Positions 42,957 to 51,501 of a stretch of DNA of 64,000 nucleotides are shown piece by piece. Both the position numbers and the translations under genes were made by a program. The stretch is from Lachnospiraceae bacterium NK3A20 (GTDB taxonomy: Bacteria > Bacillota > Clostridia > Lachnospirales > Lachnospiraceae). The notes beneath the pieces were generated by a model. That model made no database searches. It saw only the letters and a list, made by a program, of their open reading frames with translations, and was not told the DNA's origin. The number at the start of each line of letters is the position of its first letter. Positions within the stretch are counted from its first letter, which is position 1. The stretch covers positions 113,442-177,441 of the forward strand of contig FNQX01000006.1 of assembly GCA_900107575.1 (NCBI GenBank). The letters are read 5' to 3'.

Positions 42957-45314
42957 TTATTTGATGATCTTAATGGATTTCTGTACCTGATTGCTGCCGT
43001 CCATGACATGAATCAAAAGCCGATCCGCATCCTGAGCCCTGACCACTGCCAGCGCCCTGCCATAGTATGTCGTAAAGCTGCCTGACAGATACGCTTCCTC
43101 CGTACAGGGATTCGCGCTGCCGAATGCCAGAAGCTCTCCGCCTTCAACCGTGACAGAGAGCTTCCTGTCGCTGTTGCACTCTACGATGCCTTGCTCATCT
43201 TCAATATTGATGTCAATGTACATGATATTCCCCGGCCGACAGATATCTGTTTCCGGCCGGATGACTACCTTCGCATCCGATGCCGAAGTCAGCTTCTCTC
43301 TGGAGATCTCAGCACCGGATGCATCATATGCAATCGCCTCAATTGTGCCAGCCTGATATTTTATTTTGAACAGGGTCTGATAACATTTAATTTTCTTCTT
43401 GCCGATCGACCTGCCGTTGATCAGAAGCTCAACATGATCTGCCCTGGCAAAGACATCGATCAAAGCCTTGTTCCCATCACACCCTTTCCATGACCAGCTG
43501 GTGATCGCATTCGTCCCTCTCCAGATTGATTTGGAAACCCTGACTCCCGGATGATTGACAGGTCTTACACCAATGACCGGTCGATCTGTAGCTCCCCATA
43601 CCACTCTGGCAAGCCCGCAGCTGGCATCCGGATTGCCGAGAATATCAATTACGCCCGCTCCTCCCAGCAGCCATGGATAAGGCCTGTTAAAGGGTACTCC
43701 GCCCGTGTAACTCCATGCTCCGAGGCCAGCTTCGCCCAGATAATCCCAGGCAGTCCACATGAAATCTCCAATCAGATAAGGGTATTTCCGTACCATATCC
43801 CAGTTCTTGCCGATCTCATAAGGAAAGGTCTCACTGCCGACCACGACTCTGTCCGGGTGATGTGTTGCTTCCAGTGGATATCTTCCGCTGGCATAGTTAT
43901 ATCCTGCCACATCCAGTGCATCCAGAATCGGACTGGTAATCCTGTCCGCCTTATCTGAGTTGCCTGCCTTATTCATTCCCGAACCTATGAAACTGGCTAT
44001 GGTATTGAACAGGAGACTGCCGTTCTTTGCTTCCTGCCCTCCGGCCTTTGCGGCAGCCTTCTCTTCCTGGTCCGCATGATCATACAGGCCTTTTCCCTTT
44101 GCATAATTGGTCATGATCATCAGGTTCATTCCACCCGTCACAATGCGGGAAGAATCCAGTGATTTGATCAGACCGATGATTGCTTTGCCCTGCCCTACAC
44201 CGTCCGGTTTGCCGGGTTCAGAAACCTCATTGCCAATGGAGTACATGAGAACAGATGGATGATTGTAATCTCTGGCGACCATCGCCCGGACATCTTCTTT
44301 CCAGCAATCGTTGAAATCACAGCCATAATCATACCTGGTCTTTCTGACATACCACATGTCGAATGTCTCATCCATGACATACATGCCATAGTGATCACAG
44401 GCTTCCAGCAATGCTGTAGAGGCAGGATTATGTGCAGAACGAATGGCATTAAAGCCCTGCTCTTTCAGAATGCGGACTTTTCGGAATTCGCTCTCGCGCA
44501 AGCTTGCGGCTCCCAGAATTCCGTTATCATGGTGCACACACCCTCCACGGAGCAGGGTATTCCTGCCATTGACGAACAATCCCTGAACCGAGCATTCTAT
44601 CTGCCTTATCCCGAAACTTTCGCAAGTTTCATCCTGTATGACACCGCCTTTTGCGAGCACCACATGTGCCTTGTATAGCTCCGGTGTCTCATCGGACCAA
44701 AGCTGTGCATTCTCTATCGCAATGTCACATTCCGCTCCGCTTGCCGTGGCAACGATCACATTATCCTTAATGATTTCAACAGAAATCTCTCCCTCGGAAG
44801 CGTCCGTTGTTACATGGATGATCGCTGGATTCACCTGTAAAGTGGATATTCTCACCCCCAGATAATTAATATGTGCCCTGGCTCCTGTCAGAAGTGATAC
44901 CGGCCGGTAAATGCCGCCACCGGAATACCATCTGGAGTTTGGCAGTTTGGAGTTATCCGCAACAACGGTCAGTACATTTTCCTGTCCATATAGCAGATGA
45001 TCGTCCAGACAGACTGTGAACTCCGTATAACCGTAACGGTGTTCTGCAATTTTCACTCCGTTAAGAGAAACCACAGCATTTCTGTAAATTCCCTCGAAGA
45101 GAACTTCGATATGTTTGTCTTCCCAGTCCGCGGGGGCCACGAATCTTTTCTCGTACTCGTAAATATTACCGACAAAATATCCATGTCCGGCGCCGCCGGG
45201 TGAATCCGCCCTTCTCGGATCCAGCAGCTGCGCATCATGAGGTAGCGTGATCCTGGTCCAGGTCCCGCCCGCAGCTCGAAAGCACCAGCCCTCATTAAAC
45301 GAAATTCTGTCCAT
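42957..45314 (-). CDS. GH2 beta-galactosidase-type glycoside hydrolase, paralogue
   Basis: 785 residues from the ATG at 45314, preceded by AAAGGAG; an earlier start adds only eight basic residues. Same layout as the GH2 at 36115-38601: IYRNAVVSLNGVKIAEHRYG, NSRWYSGGGIYRPVSLL, AIRSAHNPASTALLEACD, MYSIGNEVSEPG (acid/base Glu) and RVVVGSETFPYEIGKNW (nucleophile Glu). No signal peptide. It is first in the operon GH2-GPH-GH106-like and divergent from the AraC regulator, which is its likely activator. Codon use is more AT-rich than in the housekeeping genes. Confidence 0.93.
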   Translation of the reverse strand: MDRISFNEGWCFRAAGGTWTRITLPHDAQLLDPRRADSPGGAGHGYFVGNIYEYEKRFVAPADWEDKHIEVLFEGIYRNAVVSLNGVKIAEHRYGYTEFTVCLDDHLLYGQENVLTVVADNSKLPNSRWYSGGGIYRPVSLLTGARAHINYLGVRISTLQVNPAIIHVTTDASEGEISVEIIKDNVIVATASGAECDIAIENAQLWSDETPELYKAHVVLAKGGVIQDETCESFGIRQIECSVQGLFVNGRNTLLRGGCVHHDNGILGAASLRESEFRKVRILKEQGFNAIRSAHNPASTALLEACDHYGMYVMDETFDMWYVRKTRYDYGCDFNDCWKEDVRAMVARDYNHPSVLMYSIGNEVSEPGKPDGVGQGKAIIGLIKSLDSSRIVTGGMNLMIMTNYAKGKGLYDHADQEEKAAAKAGGQEAKNGSLLFNTIASFIGSGMNKAGNSDKADRITSPILDALDVAGYNYASGRYPLEATHHPDRVVVGSETFPYEIGKNWDMVRKYPYLIGDFMWTAWDYLGEAGLGAWSYTGGVPFNRPYPWLLGGAGVIDILGNPDASCGLARVVWGATDRPVIGVRPVNHPGVRVSKSIWRGTNAITSWSWKGCDGNKALIDVFARADHVELLINGRSIGKKKIKCYQTLFKIKYQAGTIEAIAYDASGAEISREKLTSASDAKVVIRPETDICRPGNIMYIDINIEDEQGIVECNSDRKLSVTVEGGELLAFGSANPCTEEAYLSGSFTTYYGRALAVVRAQDADRLLIHVMDGSNQVQKSIKIIK

Positions 45315-45332
45315 CACTCGTCTCCTTTGCAA

Positions 45333-45361
45333 TTGCAAATGATTTCCGTTTTTCCTATAAT
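45333..45361 (+). promoter_or_regulatory. Promoter of the araC-type gene
   Basis: TTGCAA (45333-45338) and a consensus TATAAT (45356-45361) with a 17-base spacer. It overlaps the sequence that must hold the divergent GH2 promoter, so the two probably compete. Confidence 0.65.
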
Positions 45362-45454
45362 CAGATGATACCGTCGTTAAATATGATAAAAAATGTCAGA
45401 TATGCAGCATGATTGGCCTGCATGTGTCATATTCGCACTTTGAGGAGTAATGAG

Positions 45455-46543
45455 ATGTTCTACTCAACTAATCTTCCCAACGCTGATCCGGCAGAAATTG
45501 CGCGGGACTTGTTTCCCGATATGAATGAGGTCACTGGAAAAGTTGCTGCGAATTATACCCTGCGTACTCCTTACCGCCTGATATTCTCCAGTATGAAATC
45601 CGATGAACCCGATGACTATTATTCGAACTGCTTTATTGCACCGGATATTGCCCTTTACTATCAGGCCTCCAAAGAGGAAACACAGATAGTGATCCATAGA
45701 GCTCACCTGCACAAACATGATTTTTTTGAATTTATGTTCGTCCTTTCCGGAGAAATCTATGTGAACATTGAGAATGCGAGACACCTGTACCGAAAAGGAA
45801 GCTGCTGTATCCTGAACCGAAATGTGATGCATACAGAGGAGTACCATACTGACTTCAGGATCGTATTCTTACAAATCTCCAGTGAGCTTATGCAACGCCT
45901 GAATGATGAATTGAGGCTTAGCTTCTTCTCTGTTGAGAGAGAGAGACCTTCGTCTGTAATGAGTAATTTTATCAGGAATAACACAAGCTCTGCCACTGAT
46001 ACTCACAGAGCTTATGTAGACTTAATCCCTTTAGGAGACAACAAAGAAATTACAAAGACGCTTCACGATTATTTCGATCAGATCACTCATGAAACTCTGG
46101 ATCCTGGAATAGGATCCACCTTTATGATCCTCACGCTCCTCAAGAAAATCCTTTTGTATATTTCAGTGTCAGATTATTTCAGTACCACGCCTGTGCAGAT
46201 CGGCTCTGACACGGAGTATGCCCTATTCGAGGAAATTGAACACACCATGGCGGAATCCACTGGCAGAATCAGCAGAAGCCAGCTGGCGAACAAGCTGAAC
46301 TATTCGGGGGCTTATCTGAATGAGATCTGCAAGAAATATTCCGGCCTGAGTCTTTTTGATTACGGCATGACTTTCTGCATGAAAAAAGCTGCCAGACTGT
46401 TAGAGTCCAGCAGCGACAATATTACAGATATCGGTATATATCTGGGTTTTACAAACCGGAGTCATTTCTATAAAATCTTCAAAAGTATCTACGGCATGAC
46501 TCCAGCCCAGTACAGGAAAGAGAAATTTTCTCTCTCCTCATAG
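45455..46543 (+). CDS. AraC-family transcriptional regulator with cupin sensor
   Basis: 362 residues from the ATG at 45455, with GAGGAG seven bases upstream. The sensor half has a cupin barrel around residues 75-130 (HKHDFFEFMFVLSGEIYVN, ILNRNVMHTEEYHTDF). The carboxyl 100 residues hold two helix-turn-helix units: RSQLANKLNYSGAYLNEICK and ITDIGIYLGFTNRSHFYKIF, ending in the family's MTPAQYRKEK. Divergent from the GH2-GPH-GH106-like operon, it is the likely sugar-responsive activator of that operon. A weak hairpin (46546-46589) follows. Confidence 0.95.
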   Translation: MFYSTNLPNADPAEIARDLFPDMNEVTGKVAANYTLRTPYRLIFSSMKSDEPDDYYSNCFIAPDIALYYQASKEETQIVIHRAHLHKHDFFEFMFVLSGEIYVNIENARHLYRKGSCCILNRNVMHTEEYHTDFRIVFLQISSELMQRLNDELRLSFFSVERERPSSVMSNFIRNNTSSATDTHRAYVDLIPLGDNKEITKTLHDYFDQITHETLDPGIGSTFMILTLLKKILLYISVSDYFSTTPVQIGSDTEYALFEEIEHTMAESTGRISRSQLANKLNYSGAYLNEICKKYSGLSLFDYGMTFCMKKAARLLESSSDNITDIGIYLGFTNRSHFYKIFKSIYGMTPAQYRKEKFSLSS

Positions 46544-46545
46544 TG

Positions 46546-46589
46546 CAGAAGGACCGGCATGGCAGTATCTCTGTCCTCCGGTCCTTCTG
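46546..46589. terminator. Hairpin after the araC-type gene
   Basis: CAGAAGGACCGG (46546-46557) and CCGGTCCTTCTG (46578-46589) pair perfectly over 12 bases around a 20-base loop. There is no clear U-tract in either direction. Confidence 0.5.
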
Positions 46590-46644
46590 TAGCAATCGCT
46601 GTGATCTGCGATCCGCATGCTGTTATCTGTTATAGTGAATGAAC

Positions 46645-47673
46645 TCAGCAGAACTGCAGCAGCACGTTGATGGTCTGTGCAATGCAGGCCATTTTCACGC
46701 GGTTGCAGTGCTTATTGAAAATATTCAGGTTGATACCCGCGACAATGGCGTCTCTTGTCGTGTTCTGCTGGTAGAGGAAACCGGGGTTCGTGCCGGGCTC
46801 CACATCGTACCAGGTGCCCCACTCGTCGACAACCATGCCGATCTGCTTCTCCGGGTCATACTGATCCATGATAGCGCTGTGCGCGCGGATCAGATCCTCC
46901 ATCACAAGCGTCTGCCGGAAGGTCTGGTACCACTCCTCCTCAGAGAAATCCAGGCTGCTGCCCTTGTGGCTCCACACGCCGGTCGGCACAGTGTAGTAAT
47001 GCAGGGAGAGGCCGTCCATCAGGCCGTGCTGTTCGGGTGCTACACCTTCGCAGCAGGCATCCAGAACCTTTCTCGTCCAGTTCTGATCGCCGGAGTTGGG
47101 GCCGCAGGCAACATTTTTCACCGGGTGCTCCGGATCGTACTGGCGCAGGAAGGACTGGTATCTGCGGTACAGGTCTGCATAGTAGGCAGGACGCATGTTG
47201 CCGCCGCACCCCCAGTTCTCATTGCCGGCGCCGAACCAGTCCACATGCCAGGGCGCATCCTGCCCGTTGGCTCTCCGAAGATTTGCCATCGGGGATGAGC
47301 CGGCGAACATCATGTACTCCATCCATTCGCTCATCTCACGGATGCTGCCGCTGCCGACGTTGCCGTTGATGTAGGACTTGCAGCCCAGCTGGGAGATCAG
47401 CTCGAAATACTCGTGAGTGCCGAAGCTGTTGTCTTCGATAACGCCGCCCCAGTTGGTGTTGACCATCTTCTTGCGCTGGTCCCTCGGCCCGATGCCATCC
47501 ATCCAGTGGTACTCATCGGCGAAACACCCTCCGGGCCAGCGAAGAACCGGAACATGGATCTTCTTCAGGGCATTCACCACATCCTGACGCATACCGTTCA
47601 CATTCGGGATGCCGAAATCCTCTTTGACAAAGATGCCCTCATAAATGCCGCGGCCAAGGTGCTCGGAGAACTG
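46645..47673 (-). pseudogene. GH51 alpha-L-arabinofuranosidase remnant, truncated at both ends
   Basis: The core reads as GH51: FSEHLGRGIYEGIFVKED, VPVLRWPGGCFADEYHW, WFGAGNENWGCGGNMRP with the acid/base Glu, and GMVVDEWGTWYDVEPG with the nucleophile Glu. The homology begins abruptly near residue 25 of a normal enzyme; the frame is open a little further upstream but hits a TAA at 47716-47718 without a start. At the other end it breaks off after VKMACIAQTINVL and stops at 46645, losing about 150 residues of the beta-sandwich domain. Both catalytic Glu survive, but the fold is incomplete, so I call it dead. Confidence 0.8.
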
Positions 47674-47778
47674 CCCCTGCAGTTCCCGCCGGGACGTCCT
47701 GTAGTGCCATCTGGTTTACCGACGGTTTTCCTTTGTTAATACGGAAGAATGCAAAATTCCCACAGAAATGTTGATTTT

Positions 47779-47925
47779 TCAAGCTTTTTCTAGGTAAATA
47801 CCCCCAAAGGATGAGATCCGGTATGGATATTCCTCAAGTTGTGCTCTGGAAATAGGCCGTTCATGGTACACGAAATAGAACGTCTCCGTGTCCCGCTCTA
47901 TTAAGGCTGTGTTTCTCCCCAAACC
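47779..47925 (-). pseudogene. Possible short coding remnant
   Basis: Minus-strand sequence reads ALIERDTETFYFVYHER, then AQLEEYPYRISSFGGIYLEKA before a TGA at 47779-47781, with a TAG immediately upstream of GLGRNT. Residue composition looks protein-like, but no family is recognised. The remaining gap between the GH51 remnant and the ATPase gene (47719-48285) is AT-rich and holds only this and the palindromic sites. Confidence 0.25.
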
Positions 47926-48172
47926 CTATGGCAGCTGCACCTCCCGTGTCTACCAGGATCGGGATGATCCCCGTCCGAAACTTCCTTTAAGATTATTTGG
48001 ATTTTTCATCCTGGTTTCTTATACGGGGAAAATACCGTTCAGCTTAAAAATAAGGCGGTTTTGGAATTTGGAAGAAGTAGAGGATGTGAAAATTGCAAAA
48101 ATGCAATTGAGACCGGATTATGGGACAGGTATATGCGTAAGATAAAGTCGTAGGAACAATGGCAGCGAATTT

Positions 48173-48252
48173 TACTGGACAATTTTTCAGTTTTGAGGTA
48201 AATTGTCCAGTAGAACTGGACAAATACTTCTTTATCGATCAAAATGTCCAGT
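48173..48252. promoter_or_regulatory. Two identical-geometry palindromic sites upstream of the ATPase gene
   Basis: ACTGGACA at 48174-48181 and 48215-48222 and TGTCCAGT at 48204-48211 and 48245-48252. Each pair encloses 22 bases and the two pairs are exactly 41 bases apart. The first pair extends to 13-base arms (TACTGGACAATTT/AAATTGTCCAGTA). The last arm ends 33 bases before the ATG. They look like operator sites for a dimeric or tetrameric regulator, or RNA hairpins in the leader. Confidence 0.8.
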
Positions 48253-48285
48253 AGACTCTAGACCGTTTGCCAGGAGGCGTATGAG

Positions 48286-49467
48286 ATGATTAACCGTGAA
48301 AAATATATGGAGCCTATTCGGGAATTCTATGACGGGGATCTGATCAAAGTCATCACCGGCATTCGCCGATCTGGAAAATCCGTCATCTTAAAACAGATCT
48401 TAGAGGAAATCAAAGAGAGATCAGACAATATCATTTTCCTTGATTTCGAAGATACTGCTGTTCTAAATGCCATTCCAGATGAAATGGCGCTGCTGGACTA
48501 TGTTGACATTCATCGTAAGGAATCGCTGTGCTACGTATTTCTTGATGAAGTTCAGAGAGTTGAGGGATGGGCCGGAGCATGCCGTACTCTCCGGATCAGA
48601 AACTGCTCTGTCTTTATCAGTGGTTCAAACTCCAAGCTTTTATCCAGGGAATTCACGAAAGAACTTTCAGGAAGATATGTACCTTTCCGGGTCAGGCCGT
48701 TTGTGTACAGAGAACTTGCCGAGTATGGAAAAGAACTGGGAAAAGAAATTTCTCTCACCGACTATATCATCTGGGGTGGCTTCCCAAAGCGAATCGAATA
48801 CAGCGGCGAGAGCGGACAGCGGATCTATCTGAATGAGCTTAATGAAACCATTATTTTGAATGATATCATTAACCGTTATAAGATCAGGAAAACCGAGGTC
48901 TTCAAACGGCTGGCTAACTTTGTGTTCCTGTCAAACGGCAGAATTCTCTCCGCTAGATCCGTAGAGAAATATATGAGAGGAGCGGGGCTCCCCTGCTCCA
49001 TTACAACGATCACCAAGTATATCGGCTATCTGGAAGAAGCCTATGCAATAGGGACCATAAAGAAGTATTCAGCTAAATCCAAACGCGAACTGGAATACTA
49101 TCTCAAGGTTTACGATGAGGATGTCGCTTTAAATTCCATCCGCGTTATGAACAACCGGTACGATCTCACCCACAATTTTGAGAATGTCGTTTACAACGAA
49201 CTCCTTTATATGGGCTACAGTCTTCAGGTATATCACGACGGATCCCAGGAAATAGATTTCGTGGCCCATAAGGGTAATAAGCAATACTATATCCAGGTCG
49301 CTTACTCTGTGGCTGAAGAGAAGGCTTACGAGAGAGAGTTCGGAGCTTTTGCAAAGCTTGACAATTCCTGTCAGAAGATCGTTATCACAAATGACGATAT
49401 TGATTTCAGCACCAGCACTGTACGTCATATCCAGTTTAGGGATTTCGTTCAGATGAACGAATTATGA
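48286..49467 (+). CDS. AAA_14/DUF4143-type ATPase
   Basis: 393 residues, AGGAGG eight bases before ATG. Walker A is VITGIRRSGKSVILKQ (about 22-37), Walker B is CYVFLDEVQRVEGWAG (about 83-98), and sensor-like VFISGSNSKLLSREF follows with the usual LSGRYVPFRVRPFVYREL. The carboxyl DUF4143 region contains NFENVVYNELLYMGYSL and DGSQEIDFVAHKGNKQYYIQV, which looks like a restriction-endonuclease-type PD-(D/E)xK core (E, D, K order). These ATPases are abundant, mobile and functionally obscure. AT-richer than neighbouring genes, and followed after 14 bases by a broken sigma-factor gene. Confidence 0.93.
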   Translation: MINREKYMEPIREFYDGDLIKVITGIRRSGKSVILKQILEEIKERSDNIIFLDFEDTAVLNAIPDEMALLDYVDIHRKESLCYVFLDEVQRVEGWAGACRTLRIRNCSVFISGSNSKLLSREFTKELSGRYVPFRVRPFVYRELAEYGKELGKEISLTDYIIWGGFPKRIEYSGESGQRIYLNELNETIILNDIINRYKIRKTEVFKRLANFVFLSNGRILSARSVEKYMRGAGLPCSITTITKYIGYLEEAYAIGTIKKYSAKSKRELEYYLKVYDEDVALNSIRVMNNRYDLTHNFENVVYNELLYMGYSLQVYHDGSQEIDFVAHKGNKQYYIQVAYSVAEEKAYEREFGAFAKLDNSCQKIVITNDDIDFSTSTVRHIQFRDFVQMNEL

Positions 49468-49481
49468 TGAAGGAGACCGCT

Positions 49482-49727
49482 ATGCCTGACACATATCTCC
49501 CTGGTGATACCCGGCAGCATTTGCTGCCCTCACTGCAGGCACTGGCTTCCGGATTTGAAAGACAGTACTCCGGACTTCAGATCGAATCCGACGACCTTTT
49601 TTAAGAGGGTTCTATTGGTTTTTTAAGAGCTGTCCATACCTTCAAACCGGAAAAAGGGAATCTGTTCCAGACCTATGCATCTAAAGTTTCCGAAAATGCG
49701 ATGATGGATTATGTGTTATACAGCATC
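49482..49727 (+). pseudogene. Sigma-70-family factor remnant with in-frame stop
   Basis: An ATG at 49482 with AAGGAG upstream reads MPDTYLPGDTRQHLL through GLQIESDDLF, then TAA (49602-49604), then EGSIGFLRAVHTFKPEKGN and LFQTYASKVSENAMMDYV in the same frame. The joined text matches sigma region 2.1-2.2 (DDLFQEGSIGLLRAV-like), so the stop most simply replaced a Gln codon. Homology ends at the rlmD stop (49726), leaving regions 2.4-4 absent. A T6 run precedes the stop, but continued homology is in the same frame, so frameshifting is not the explanation. Confidence 0.72.
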
Positions 49728-51003
49728 ACACTTCAATTGTCGTGTCTGGTTTGCGTTGGGACAAAAGGCAAACCGTCTCCACCTCGTCGGTAAATGGAAA
49801 CATGTCCACGGGAACGGCCTTTTTCATCTGGTATCCGGCGTCGCAGAGGATCGAGAGGTTGTCCCCTAAGGTCTCCGGATTGCAGGAGATGTAGACAATC
49901 TTCTTCGGTGCCATAGCGAGAACACTCTGCAGAAACTCATCTGACGCGCCCGATCTTGGCGGATCCATGAACAGGACGTCGCAGCTCTCCCCGCGGGCTG
50001 CCATATCATTCATGAAGGCACCCGCGTCATCCGCATAGACCTGTACGTTGGAGAGCGCATTCTCCTTCACATTCCGCTCCGCATCCCTGACTGCGTTCTC
50101 ATTCAGCTCGACGCTGATCACTTCCTTTGCGCGGTCTGACGCACAGATGCCGATCGTTCCGATGCCGCAGTAGGCATCGAATACTCTCTCCTTCCCCGAC
50201 AGACCTGCCATATCAATGGCGATGTTGTAGAGCTTCTCTGTCTGGATCGAATTCACCTGATAGAACGCGCTGGAGGAGAGGCGGAATTTCCTGCCGCAGA
50301 GCACATCCTCGATGTATCCGGGGCCGTACACCACCTTCTCTGTCGGACCGAGGATCATGGTCGTCTGCCTGGTATTGATGTTCTGGATCACGGTCGTGAT
50401 CTCCGGCTCTTTCTCCAGGAGAACCTTCAGGAAATTGTTCCTGGATGGGAAGGCGGGACCATTGGTCACCATTGTCACCATGATCTGCCCCGTCGCGTGA
50501 GCGCAGCGGACCTGCACAGCGCGCAGCATTCCCTTCCCGCTCGCCTCATCATAGACGCGCAGCCGGAAGGAAGGTAAGAGATCGAAGATGGTCTGTATGA
50601 TGTGATCTGCTCTGCGATCCTCAATGAGACAGTCCTTCACCGGGACAATCTCATGACTCCTCGCCCTGTAATTGCCGCAGACGGGGTGTCCCTTGTAGTC
50701 GAGTCCGAACACTCTCGTCACCTTATTGCGGTATCTGCCCGGGTTTTTCATTCGGATAATCGGATCCACCGTGCCGAAATCACCGATGCATTCGGCGACG
50801 TAAGCCTGCTTCCCCTGCAGCTGTTCTTCCATCGGGGTGTCGATCATGGTACACCCGCCGCACTGCCCGAACGCAGGGCACCGGGAAGCGCGAAAAGCCG
50901 CAGCATCTGCTGCGGCTTTCCTGCTGCCCTTAGCCTTGCGCTCTGCCGGCTTTCTGCCGCCAGTTGCACGCTCAGTCCTGTAACTGTGCCTGTCTCTTGT
51001 CAT
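49726..51003 (-). CDS. rlmD: 23S rRNA (uracil-C5) methyltransferase, RlmD/TrmA family
   Basis: 425 residues from the ATG at 51003 (GAGG nine bases upstream); an earlier start at 51057 would overlap the upstream gene by 86 bases. The basic N-terminal tail (about 1-40, rich in Arg, Lys and Ala) is unusual and replaces the TRAM domain. CPAFGQCGGCTM supplies Fe-S cluster Cys. VFDAYCGIGTIGI is SAM motif I; FMDPPRSGA and YISCNPETLGDN hold the catalytic Asp and Cys. The enzyme makes m5U in 23S rRNA; which uridine (747 or 1939) is not resolved. It overlaps the upstream small gene by 32 bases. Confidence 0.93.
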   Translation of the reverse strand: MTRDRHSYRTERATGGRKPAERKAKGSRKAAADAAAFRASRCPAFGQCGGCTMIDTPMEEQLQGKQAYVAECIGDFGTVDPIIRMKNPGRYRNKVTRVFGLDYKGHPVCGNYRARSHEIVPVKDCLIEDRRADHIIQTIFDLLPSFRLRVYDEASGKGMLRAVQVRCAHATGQIMVTMVTNGPAFPSRNNFLKVLLEKEPEITTVIQNINTRQTTMILGPTEKVVYGPGYIEDVLCGRKFRLSSSAFYQVNSIQTEKLYNIAIDMAGLSGKERVFDAYCGIGTIGICASDRAKEVISVELNENAVRDAERNVKENALSNVQVYADDAGAFMNDMAARGESCDVLFMDPPRSGASDEFLQSVLAMAPKKIVYISCNPETLGDNLSILCDAGYQMKKAVPVDMFPFTDEVETVCLLSQRKPDTTIEV

Positions 51004-51337
51004 ATCCTGCTGCCTCTTTGCGTCTCCTCGCGAGGTGCTCCCTCGGACACCAGTCACTCTGCGGCATGGCAGCGATCACATCCACGCCGTGTATGCCGTC
51101 CACAAGCCTTACAGCCCTTTCGATATCGCGGTTGTTGATGCGGATCACCATTCTCTGCCGGTTCATCACGCTGCCGAACAGCCTTGCCAGAAGGGAATCG
51201 TCCTCCGGCTTGATGAAATAGGAAATCCTGTTCTTCAGGAAAATGTTCTCAATCTTCAAAAGGTTCTCTTCCGAGTACACCTTGCAGAAGTCACATTCAT
51301 TATCAAAATATTGATTCTCGAGTAAAATCGATGACAT
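50972..51337 (-). CDS. Small cytosolic protein, unknown (DUF2007-like ferredoxin-fold guess)
   Basis: 121 residues. NEYFDNECDFC-type start, precisely QYFDNECDFCKVYSEENLL, then IENIFLKNRISYFIKPEDDS, MVIRINNRDIERAVRLVDG and a basic tail REHLARRRKEAAGYDKR. The pattern of a helix followed by strand, then INNRDIERAVRL, resembles the small DUF2007 signalling-type domain, though this is weak. A consensus promoter lies 65 bases upstream, and it overlaps rlmD by 32 bases, so the two are cotranscribed and perhaps coupled in translation. Confidence 0.75.
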   Translation of the reverse strand: MSSILLENQYFDNECDFCKVYSEENLLKIENIFLKNRISYFIKPEDDSLLARLFGSVMNRQRMVIRINNRDIERAVRLVDGIHGVDVIAAMPQSDWCPREHLARRRKEAAGYDKRQAQLQD

Positions 51338-51408
51338 AACCTACGTCTCTCCGTCAGACAATTCCGTCTACTACAACTTGTAATTGACTTTTCCGGTTAA
51401 CACTATAG

Positions 51409-51437
51409 ATTGTAGTATGCCCTCTCTCCTCTGTCAA
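51409..51437 (-). promoter_or_regulatory. Strong promoter for the small gene and rlmD
   Basis: Minus-strand TTGACA (51437-51432) and TACAAT (51414-51409), spacer 17 bases. The -35 is perfect. An eight-base inverted repeat (TACTACAA 51369-51376, TTGTAGTA 51410-51417) brackets the start region and may be an operator. Confidence 0.8.
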
Positions 51438-51501
51438 TTGTTTTAGGGGCATTCTGTCATCGGATTTTCCTCGCATCCATCTACATATGGTATACCAAGG
51501 T

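Noticed and set aside
49591..49610. Programmed -1 frameshift at the T6 run of the sigma remnant
   Set aside because: Homology after the stop continues in the original frame, so slippage would not restore it; the gene is also truncated downstream.
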